A stretch of DNA of 64,000 nucleotides from a virus, in IMG/VR virus record IMGVR_UViG_3300021478_000001, positions 1 to 64,000 of that record. One strand, given 5' to 3'. Positions 39,617 to 47,163 of this stretch are shown one piece after another. Numbering within the stretch: the first letter of the stretch is position 1; every line of letters begins with the position of its first letter. The notes below the pieces were generated by a model that worked only from the letters and a program-made list of their open reading frames with translations, was not told where the DNA came from and ran no database searches. The position numbers were made by a program, and so were the translations under genes.

Positions 39617-39957
39617 ATTTTTCTACAGATTTGTATGGACCGTGCCAGGATACATTTGGTCGTCCTGTTACGTTTACGTCTACAAAAGGAAATTCCTTTA
39701 GCGGACCAGCGCGTGGCATTTATCGGAGTGATGAAATCAATATTGTTTTGGAAAATGGGTCTATAATTACTGATCAACAAACTATTTTGGATATTAAGAC
39801 TGATGAATTTTCTGTCTTGCCGGTGCAAGACGATACTATCAATATTCCTTTTGAACCTATATCAGGAGTGCCTGCGCTTGGTGATTTTCAAATCATTAAT
39901 CTATGGCACAATGGGGGTGGTGAGACTACTCTAGTGATACGGAAAATTGAACCGTGA
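39607..39957 (+). CDS. Putative head-tail joining protein, GTG start (116 aa)
   Basis: Beta-rich small protein with DTFGRPVTFTSTKGN and IYRSDEINIVLENG, resembling gpFII-like head-tail joining proteins that seal the connector. The start is a GTG at 39607, overlapping the upstream gene by 10 nt. The function is mainly positional. Confidence 0.55.
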   Translation: MAINFSTDLYGPCQDTFGRPVTFTSTKGNSFSGPARGIYRSDEINIVLENGSIITDQQTILDIKTDEFSVLPVQDDTINIPFEPISGVPALGDFQIINLWHNGGGETTLVIRKIEP

Positions 39958-40583
39958 TCACTGAACAGCAAAGCTTCGCTTATGATATTAGGGATGCATT
40001 CTTTAATGTAATTTCTGCAGATACGTTCTTTAATGGGTTCACGGCAAAAAAGAATAAGATGCTGCCGGTGCAACTGACACAGTTGCCCTATCTTGGTGTT
40101 TATCTGGTAGATGAAACTATGACGCCGGATGGTGATGACAATGCGGGCTGTGTCAGGTTTACTCATCTGGCGCGCATAGGATTTTCTGTGATTGTTGTAA
40201 ACAATGACCAGATTGCTGGTGAAAAATTAAGTGATCAAGCTTATTTGAAGATAGGTACGTTGTTGTTTACGAATTCTAAGATTTTCAACATGATACAGAG
40301 TAATAATCCTGAAGGTGTGCTTATAGAAGGTGTGGCGCGTGGCACGCGGCGGCACTTGTATGGCAATGCCGGTTTGAATAACGAAACACCGTTTATTGAA
40401 ATGCAATATGAAATCTATTGTAAGTTCCGCACAGAATGGTATCCGGATATCGTAGATACGCTTGATGAGATAGATGTTACTACTGGTATCAAGCAATCAG
40501 AAACCCAAGCTGACCGTGATCAACGTCAGCAAGTGAAAGTAGTTTACTCTGGACTCCAAACGAAAGGAAATGGTCATGGTTGA
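39954..40583 (+). CDS. Putative tail terminator/completion protein, GTG start (209 aa)
   Basis: It begins at a GTG overlapping the preceding TGA (GTGA). Alternating strands and helices with LPYLGVYLVDETM and HLARIGFSVIVVNND. Located directly before the DUF2635-sheath pair, where Mu-like phages encode the tail terminator that caps the tube. Family not certain. Confidence 0.55.
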   Translation: MITEQQSFAYDIRDAFFNVISADTFFNGFTAKKNKMLPVQLTQLPYLGVYLVDETMTPDGDDNAGCVRFTHLARIGFSVIVVNNDQIAGEKLSDQAYLKIGTLLFTNSKIFNMIQSNNPEGVLIEGVARGTRRHLYGNAGLNNETPFIEMQYEIYCKFRTEWYPDIVDTLDEIDVTTGIKQSETQADRDQRQQVKVVYSGLQTKGNGHG

Positions 40584-40926
40584 TGTTGCTATGAAACTGC
40601 AAACGCAAGGCGAAAGACTAAAGGAAAGGGTTGGTCGTATTCGGGTGCCAGCAAAACGTCCAGGCATTCGTGTTGAACCAGCTAATGAAGATCTTAGGAG
40701 GGTGCTGCGGCATATTCCTTCTGGTGTGCGTTTTAGATCAGAAGGCAGCATTGAATGGCCGGATGATACGTTCACCAGACGTCGCTTGAAAGATGGTTCA
40801 GTCAAGCTTGTGGAAAAACAAGATGAATCATGTCAACAGCTTGAACAAGCAACAGAACAGCAATCTGAACAAGCTGTAGAACAACAGCCTGAACCAAGAA
40901 CTCAAACTCGGCCACGTTCCCGATAA
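40576..40926 (+). CDS. DUF2635-like tail protein (116 aa)
   Basis: The segment RVPAKRPGIRVEP, then IPSGVRF, then TFTRRRLKDGSVKLVE matches DUF2635, the small protein that precedes the sheath gene in Mu-like phages. A low-complexity Gln/Glu/Pro-rich tail is extra. AAAGGA is 7 nt before the ATG at 40576, better than the ATG at 40570. Confidence 0.7.
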   Translation: MVDVAMKLQTQGERLKERVGRIRVPAKRPGIRVEPANEDLRRVLRHIPSGVRFRSEGSIEWPDDTFTRRRLKDGSVKLVEKQDESCQQLEQATEQQSEQAVEQQPEPRTQTRPRSR

Positions 40927-40956
40927 GTCTTCAATATCCAAATAAAGGAGGGCACC

Positions 40957-42549
40957 ATGCCCATTAGCTATGCAAATATTCCGGCGAATATCAAGGTGCC
41001 ACTCTACTATGTGGAGGTGGATCCTTCGATGGCTGGTCTGCCGAGCATTAATCTGCGTGCTTTGCTAATTGGCATTATGATTGCCGATGGTGTGGCCACT
41101 AAAGATATTCCGATTCCTATTGGTTCTCAGGCGCAAGCGGATCGAGCGTTTGGGCCTGGTAGTGAATTGAGCAGAATGTTTCAAGCTTACTACGCGAATA
41201 ATTTTGCGAATGAAGTCTGGGGTCTCCCGGTGGCTGAACCGGCAGCTTCAGCGGCAGCGACTGGTACTATCGTGGTGACGACAGCACCAACACAAGCGGG
41301 CACCATCCATTTGTATATCGCCGGTACTCATGTGCCTGTCAATGTTATGTCGACAGACACAGTGACTGACATTGCAGCTGCGATTGCCGATGCAATCAAT
41401 ACTCAATACACAAATCTTGGTACTCCGGCTCTACCTGTGACTGCGGTTGCTGCTACTGGTACAGTGACATTGACAGCATCATTCAAAGGCGTGAATGGCA
41501 ATGATATCACGGTCACTACCAACTATTATGGTACTCGTGGTTCTGAGATCACGCCTGTTGGTTTGGCCATGACTTTGCCGACGACAGGTTTGTTGACTGG
41601 TGGTACTGGCGTGCCGATATTTGACAATGCTATCAACAATATTCAAAAGACGCAATTCGAGTACGTCGCCATGCCGTATACTGACTCCAACAGTCTGTTT
41701 GCTTGGGATCAAGAATTCGGGTTTACAGATTCTGGGCGTTGGGGTTGGAACAGACAGATGTTTGGTCATGTGTTCAGTGCTAAGCGTGGCTTGTATGCCG
41801 ATCTGTTGCTGTATGGTGAAACGCTTAATAGTGCTGTGGAATCTATTATGGCGTTTGAAAATACAGCGTTATCCCCAATGTTTGAAGTGTCAGCGGCATA
41901 CGCTGCTAAAGCGCAGCGCGCATTGATCAATGATCCGGCACGGCCGTTGCAGTCGTTGGCGCTTAACAAGATTAAGGGATGCCCGCATCAGGATGATTTT
42001 AATTGGGCAGAACTGAATGCGATTGCATCCAGTGGCTTGGCTATCCAGGAGCGTGGCTCTGATAATCAACCTATGATCGCCAGAGAACAAACATCCTATC
42101 AAGTGAATCTCTATGGCCAGCCAGATGATGCTTATGAATTGGTGACTACGTTGGCCACACTCGCCAAACTGTTGCGTAATCAGAAAGCTGCGATCACATC
42201 CAAGTTCCCGCGCGCGAAACTCGCTGATGATGGTACCAGATTTGGACCCGGACAGGCAATAGTAACTCCTGGGATTATCAAGGCAGAGCTTGTCAATGAG
42301 TATCAGCTCGATTCCTGGAATGGGCTTGTGGAAAATCTGCGGGCGTTCAAAGCCAACTTGCTTGTTGAACGTGATCCAAACGATCCTAACAGGGTTAATG
42401 TTCTGTATCCGCCAGATCTTATCAACCAGCTTCGTGTCTTTGCAGTGCTGGCACAATTCAGACTGCAATACGACAGAGGCATTGATCTGGCCATTATAGG
42501 GCAGGCACCATCTCCGTTCCAAGCGTCATCTGGTGCACCAGCACAGTAA
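40957..42549 (+). CDS. Tail sheath protein (Mu gpL-like)
   Basis: 530 aa contractile sheath. Features are INLRALLIG near the N-terminus, then GSQAQADRAFGPGSELSRM, a variable Ala/Thr-rich insert, and the conserved C-terminal domain with GLVENLRAFKANLLVERDPNDPNRVNVLYPPDLINQLRVF (read in parts). The C-terminus carries the hand-shake strand typical of sheaths. This establishes a contractile-tailed phage. AAAGGAGG precedes the ATG. Confidence 0.93.
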   Translation: MPISYANIPANIKVPLYYVEVDPSMAGLPSINLRALLIGIMIADGVATKDIPIPIGSQAQADRAFGPGSELSRMFQAYYANNFANEVWGLPVAEPAASAAATGTIVVTTAPTQAGTIHLYIAGTHVPVNVMSTDTVTDIAAAIADAINTQYTNLGTPALPVTAVAATGTVTLTASFKGVNGNDITVTTNYYGTRGSEITPVGLAMTLPTTGLLTGGTGVPIFDNAINNIQKTQFEYVAMPYTDSNSLFAWDQEFGFTDSGRWGWNRQMFGHVFSAKRGLYADLLLYGETLNSAVESIMAFENTALSPMFEVSAAYAAKAQRALINDPARPLQSLALNKIKGCPHQDDFNWAELNAIASSGLAIQERGSDNQPMIAREQTSYQVNLYGQPDDAYELVTTLATLAKLLRNQKAAITSKFPRAKLADDGTRFGPGQAIVTPGIIKAELVNEYQLDSWNGLVENLRAFKANLLVERDPNDPNRVNVLYPPDLINQLRVFAVLAQFRLQYDRGIDLAIIGQAPSPFQASSGAPAQ

Positions 42550-42591
42550 AACAAATTCTACATCAAGCAATAGGTGCTGCGCTTGGTGTAG

Positions 42592-42626
42592 GGGAGCGAG
42601 GCCGAGCATCGAAGGTACTCGCTCCC
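42592..42626 (+). terminator. Terminator-like hairpin between sheath and tube
   Basis: GGGAGCGAG (42592-42600) pairs with CTCGCTCCC (42618-42626), a 9-bp GC-rich stem followed by ATTTATTTT. It may be a partial terminator or an mRNA-stabilising element that sets sheath versus tube expression. Confidence 0.55.
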
Positions 42627-42661
42627 ATTTATTTTCAACCTAGCAAAGAAGGAGAAATGTA

Positions 42662-43027
42662 ATGGCGCAACGGATCGCTGGCATTGCTTTCCTAAAAGTG
42701 GATGGCGTGCCGTTTGCATTGCGTGGGAATTTTACTGTGAGCCCGAGCAGTGTAGAGCGTACCATGATCGCCGGTCAAGATGGCGTGCATGGTTATCAAG
42801 AGCTACCAAGAGTTCCCTATATTGAAGGGGATCTTTCTACTGTTCCTGGTCTTTTGCTTGAAGATCTTGAAGCGGAGACAGATGTCACAGTAGTCGCGCA
42901 ACTTGCCAATGGCATGCAATACACTCTCACGGGTGGAACATGCAAAGGTGGGTTTGAAAACAACACTAGAGATGGCCAAGTCCGTGTTAGATGGGAAGGC
43001 TTGGCGTGTCAGGAGATTACGCTTTGA
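42662..43027 (+). CDS. Tail tube protein (Mu gpM-like)
   Basis: 121 aa, follows the sheath as in Mu. Beta-rich with GIAFLKVDGVPFALRGNFTVS, then RTMIAGQDGVHGYQELPRVPY and a Gly-rich C-terminal strand pair; the pattern matches the phage tail tube family. Forms the inner tube through which DNA passes. GAAGGAGAAA precedes the ATG. Confidence 0.85.
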   Translation: MAQRIAGIAFLKVDGVPFALRGNFTVSPSSVERTMIAGQDGVHGYQELPRVPYIEGDLSTVPGLLLEDLEAETDVTVVAQLANGMQYTLTGGTCKGGFENNTRDGQVRVRWEGLACQEITL

Positions 43028-43464
43028 ACCAGCCAGCAGAAAATATCAAACCTATTCGCGAAGGCTTCGTCGATCCAGACAAGGATAGGGTCGCGGCGCG
43101 TGCAGCGCCGCCTCCACATATGGAAGATCCGCCTCCTCAAGATGGTGGCTTAGATTCTTCAAAGGAAGTGTGGCCAGTAGTTGTTAAGCTTATTCATAAA
43201 AGCATAACAACTCCTGAAGGTGAGATTATGGATCGGTTGAGTTTTCGGCAACCTCGTGGTGGTGACATTAATCGTTATGGTAATCCTTGTCGGGTGAACC
43301 AAGAAGGTGATGTTATCATTGATGAACGCAAGATGCATTACATTATGTCAGCACTGTGTGGAGTGCTGCCACCTGTATTGGAGTCAATGGATCCACGAGA
43401 TTGGAATTCTTGTGCTTATCGGTTACGAGATTTTTTTCTCCCCGATCTGCGGGCTTGGCTGTAG
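43024..43464 (+). CDS. Tail assembly chaperone (Mu gp41-like), TTG start
   Basis: 146 aa short form. I place the start at a TTG at 43024, overlapping the tube stop (TTGA) with AGGAG 8 nt upstream; the ATG at 42991 lies inside the tube gene. A Pro-rich N-terminus is followed by WPVVVKLIHKSITTPEGEIMD, then LSFRQPRGGDINRYGNP, typical of tail assembly chaperones of the E/gp41 type. It binds the tape measure during tube assembly. A run of seven T at 43431-43437 near the 3' end allows a -1 frameshift. Confidence 0.8.
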   Translation: MNQPAENIKPIREGFVDPDKDRVAARAAPPPHMEDPPPQDGGLDSSKEVWPVVVKLIHKSITTPEGEIMDRLSFRQPRGGDINRYGNPCRVNQEGDVIIDERKMHYIMSALCGVLPPVLESMDPRDWNSCAYRLRDFFLPDLRAWL

Positions 43465-43622
43465 CAGCAGACGCAGAGGAATTAATTCTGGACTGCTACA
43501 GGTTAGCTCAATATTATCATCAGCATCCTAATATCTTTCTGGAAATGACATTAGAGGAGGTCAAGCTACATGGTTATCGTACGGCGCAATTGATAGAGCG
43601 GCGAAGGGCGCAGGAAGAATAA
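43024..43622 (+). CDS. Tail assembly chaperone, -1 frameshift product
   Basis: At 43431-43437 the heptamer T-TTT-TTT lies in frame as GAT-TTT-TTT. A -1 slip continues in the other frame through SPRSAGLAVAADAEELILDCY and a helical domain ending QLIERRRAQEE, stopping at 43622. This is the layout used by many tailed phages to make a long chaperone (gpG/gpGT type). The extension has no start codon with a ribosome site, so fusion is the best explanation. The TAA overlaps the tape-measure ATG. Confidence 0.72.
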
Positions 43623-46600
43623 TGGCTGACCAATATGAAGAACTAAGACTGCAAGTAAACTTGCAGGACAATGCGTCTACCGGACTAGTTGCGCTTAAGA
43701 AACAATTGGACGAATTAAGCAGGTCTGGGATAGCTGAAAGATTTAGAGATCAAGCTTCTATTTTTGAACGAAGCATGAAAGCTTTAGGAGTAGAAGCAAC
43801 AGGTGCAGCCAAGTCTCTAAAAGAATTAGCTGGCCAATACAGCGGCTTGCTAGGTGGAGCGGTAGCTGTTGGATTTGCCAGCTACAAGATACAAGAAAAT
43901 TTCCGTAACCTGACAGGGGAAATAAATGAAACGCGGATAGCGGCTGAAGAACTTGGAATTGCTTATTCTGAATTGCATCATATTAATGAGGAATTGAGTA
44001 AGTCCGGTTATTCTGTTGCTGAGTCTACAAAGCTTGCAGCGCAAGTTGAAAATGCTATGTATGAAGCACGTAAACATCGTGTTTCACAGATGTTTCAGGA
44101 CCTGATTACTATGACTGCGCGTCCTGATATTATGTTGACTTTTCGCAAGGAGTTGGCGGAGAGTAAAGACACCGCAGATGGTATTGCAGCTTTTCTAAGA
44201 ATGAATAAGGCAGCTTCTGATTCAATTGCTAAGAATAATGTGGATGCTGATAAGCACCGTATCGCAACTGATAGTGCCCGTGCTAGGGAACGTCTAAACC
44301 AAGCGGCAGGCGTTACCATTGATCTTAATCGTGTAAGAGATATTGGAAAAGAAACTGAGGAAGAAAAAGCACGAAATGAAGCGTTAGCCGCTAGTGTTAA
44401 GACATTGAATGAACAATGGGCCGCTACTGAAGTTAATTTGACTCGGATAAGAGATGTGATTCTTTTGCCCATTATTAGTGAAGGTAGTGTATTCTCTAAT
44501 TTTGTTAAAGGAGGCGCTAAGACTACTGATGAAATAGCTACTAAGATGGAAGCTTGGCAAGCAGGATTGAAAGGCAGCTTCTGGGATTTTTTCAAAATAC
44601 CTCCTGGAATTCAAGCTCTTGTTGATAGATTATTAGGAATATCAAATAAAGGAATGGGTGGTGGACCTCAAGGTGGTGCTCCATTTGGAAAAGGTGGTCC
44701 ACCATTTGGAAAGGAGGGGTTTAAATCTCCTCCTACTAGTCCAGTACAAACTCATGATATGCTTGGACCAGTTACTAAAGGACCGGAACTTGTAGCGCCT
44801 CCACTAAAATCAGATTTAGGAAATGATATAGGCATCAATGCTCCCATTTTAAATCAAAAGAATCAAAATAGAAAATGGGGACCAATGGATTTGATGCCTG
44901 GTTCCGATATGTTGCGTTTTAGCGGAGGTGGCGGTGATCAGCTTGGTTATCCTTGGAATCAGATGCGTAAGTCAACAAATATTGAAGATCGCCGCGCTGA
45001 AGGCGAAGAATTTATGAAGCGCCGTGAGGAAAATACCAAACTGCTTATTCAAGTAAATGACAGACTGTTTGCTTTGTTGCAGCCACAAGGGGATACACAA
45101 TCTCCAGCATTTCGCGGGCTTGGTGGCTTGCCAGGACTTGGTGGACGCGCCGGACCCGGTTATGGTAGAGGGCCAAGTGCTGCGCCAAGTGCTGCGCCAA
45201 GTGCTGCGCCAAGTGCTGCGCCAAGTGTAGGTCCAAGCGGAACGCGTGATAGGGGGACTGGACCTAACGTTACTGCTCCGTTAGGTCCGCCTCCGGCAGG
45301 AGGACCATTAACTCCGGAGGGAATGGCTCTTCTTGATACCATTGCAACACGGGAGGCTGAACCAGCCTTCAAGGACAACAAACGAGCTGGATGGGATGTG
45401 GGTGTTGGTGGTAAGTCATTAGATGTCAGTAATCCTCCTGTTAATAAACCAGGAGCAACATATTCATATCACGGAGAAACTATAGATATTGGTGGCGTTG
45501 AGATGCATCCTCACCACCAGTATCCAGGTTGGGGTGGTTTTCGAGGAGGGGCTGGTACATCTTTTGCATTTGGCCGTTATCAAGAAACGGTCCTAACTTA
45601 TTATGAGAATGTCAGGAGAAGTCAGAAGCTGCATCCTGGAATGAAGGTCGATGGTTGGTCACCAGAGGCACAGAACATTCGTAACTGGGATAAAGCTCAA
45701 GAGGTTTATCGCCGTAATTATTCGAAGACAGGAGTCCAAGATCTCACTGGTGACTTGCAAAAAGATCTAGAAGCCAATAAGGGTAATCCAGAAGCTATTG
45801 GACGAATGTCTGGTGCATTGAGTGGTGAGTGGACTTCTGCTCCTGGTGGTCGTGAAGGATCAAAGGTTACTGGTGGCAAAGTTCAGTATTATGGCGCTAC
45901 ATTTCAGAAGATGTTGGAAGCACAGACTAAAGTTCCTGCAACAGCAAAAGGAGCTCCTGGTGGTGGTCTTGGCCAGCTTGGAAGAGCTGCGGCCTCGCCC
46001 TCGCCAGTTGGTGATGCAACTCTTCAAGAAAATGTTAAGTTTCTTGAAGAAAGAGGTGGTCATAGTGAGATTAATAGGAAGAGTGGACCAATTGGTGCAA
46101 CCGGACAAATAAATCCTGAATTTATTGCTCGTATGGTTGCTGCCGGTAAAGATTATGAGAAGGAAACTGGCAAGAAAGCAGTGTTTGGTGAGTTTGATCG
46201 TGACTATGCCACTCAGCAGTATTATAGGTCTGAATATTTAAGAACTCATCAAGGACTAGCTGCTCCTGCTGGAACATCTAGGCATGAACATGCTGAGAGG
46301 GGAGCTGGAGATTTACCTACAAGTGATTTTCGTACTTGGATGGAGGCCAATCGAGAAAAATATGGGATTGAAGGTTTGCCTGGACATGCTGGAGTTGTGG
46401 ATCGCCCACATCAGCAGATGTCCAGGATCTATAAAGGACCATCATTTTATCATCCAACAGCAGCGACTGCGAAATCTCCTGCTGATCAAGCACCAACTAC
46501 AGCGCCGTCCACCAATCGTGGGGTGGCTATTTTACCGCAAGGCATTGAAGCGCGTTATGGTGGTCATGATCCCAAGGAAGTGGCACAGAGTCTTCGTGAT

Positions 46601-47161
46601 ATTGCTTTGGGGGAAGGCTTTTCAGACACCATTGTTATTTCTGGTGCCGGAACTCCTGAAGAAGAAACTGCCGCAGTTGTAGCTGCTCTTAATCGAGGTG
46701 ATGTTACTGGAGCGATTGGCTTTTCTAGAGGTGCTAATGTCCTAGAAAAGGTATTGAAAGATCCTAAGGTAGATCCTAAACTTAAAGAAAGGATTAAGGA
46801 AGTAGTTCTTATTGGTCGTACTCGTAAATATACAACAGGTAAAATTCCCGGCATTAAGACAATTGATATTCCAGAAATAGCTGGGAAGACCCACATGGAA
46901 TTGCCTGGAGAAGTTGCCAGGAAAGTTAAGGAAGAAGTGGAAAGAAGAAAGGCGAGGGATACTATAGATAGTGATGCTAAGAAAAGCAACGGTGTGGGCA
47001 AATCAAAAGTTTCTGGTAAGTTGACTGTGGACGTAGAAGCACCGGCAGGCACTAGAGTGCATGCGGTTGGCACTGGTCCATTTGAAAAGCCTACGATCCA
47101 GCGACGGCATCGGCCGCTGATTTCTCCTGAACCAGTTGTCGCTCCTAGCAATCTAGGTTGA
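43622..47161 (+). CDS. Tape measure protein 1 with muralytic domains (1179 aa)
   Basis: Residues 1-330 are the helical tape-measure region (EELRLQVNLQDNASTGL at the start) with a hydrophobic stretch at about 70-90. A Gly/Pro-rich linker (340-430) and four AAPS repeats (about 520-535) follow. Residues about 565-763 resemble a GH104-like muramidase (LLDTIATREAEP, then FAFGRYQETV). About 800-936 resembles a D,D-peptidase fold of the M15/VanY type (GTSRHEHAERGAGDL). About 965-1110 resembles an alpha/beta hydrolase (IGFSRGANV, nucleophile elbow at about 1033). The C-terminus is basic. It sets tail length and may open the cell wall on injection. Confidence 0.82.
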   Translation: MADQYEELRLQVNLQDNASTGLVALKKQLDELSRSGIAERFRDQASIFERSMKALGVEATGAAKSLKELAGQYSGLLGGAVAVGFASYKIQENFRNLTGEINETRIAAEELGIAYSELHHINEELSKSGYSVAESTKLAAQVENAMYEARKHRVSQMFQDLITMTARPDIMLTFRKELAESKDTADGIAAFLRMNKAASDSIAKNNVDADKHRIATDSARARERLNQAAGVTIDLNRVRDIGKETEEEKARNEALAASVKTLNEQWAATEVNLTRIRDVILLPIISEGSVFSNFVKGGAKTTDEIATKMEAWQAGLKGSFWDFFKIPPGIQALVDRLLGISNKGMGGGPQGGAPFGKGGPPFGKEGFKSPPTSPVQTHDMLGPVTKGPELVAPPLKSDLGNDIGINAPILNQKNQNRKWGPMDLMPGSDMLRFSGGGGDQLGYPWNQMRKSTNIEDRRAEGEEFMKRREENTKLLIQVNDRLFALLQPQGDTQSPAFRGLGGLPGLGGRAGPGYGRGPSAAPSAAPSAAPSAAPSVGPSGTRDRGTGPNVTAPLGPPPAGGPLTPEGMALLDTIATREAEPAFKDNKRAGWDVGVGGKSLDVSNPPVNKPGATYSYHGETIDIGGVEMHPHHQYPGWGGFRGGAGTSFAFGRYQETVLTYYENVRRSQKLHPGMKVDGWSPEAQNIRNWDKAQEVYRRNYSKTGVQDLTGDLQKDLEANKGNPEAIGRMSGALSGEWTSAPGGREGSKVTGGKVQYYGATFQKMLEAQTKVPATAKGAPGGGLGQLGRAAASPSPVGDATLQENVKFLEERGGHSEINRKSGPIGATGQINPEFIARMVAAGKDYEKETGKKAVFGEFDRDYATQQYYRSEYLRTHQGLAAPAGTSRHEHAERGAGDLPTSDFRTWMEANREKYGIEGLPGHAGVVDRPHQQMSRIYKGPSFYHPTAATAKSPADQAPTTAPSTNRGVAILPQGIEARYGGHDPKEVAQSLRDIALGEGFSDTIVISGAGTPEEETAAVVAALNRGDVTGAIGFSRGANVLEKVLKDPKVDPKLKERIKEVVLIGRTRKYTTGKIPGIKTIDIPEIAGKTHMELPGEVARKVKEEVERRKARDTIDSDAKKSNGVGKSKVSGKLTVDVEAPAGTRVHAVGTGPFEKPTIQRRHRPLISPEPVVAPSNLG
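45179..45226 (+). repeat. Tandem 12-bp repeat in tape measure gene
   Basis: GCTGCGCCAAGT repeated four times without change, encoding the AAPS linker repeat of tape measure protein 1. The copies are identical, so the array may vary in number between related phages. Confidence 0.8.
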
Positions 47162-47163
47162 TC

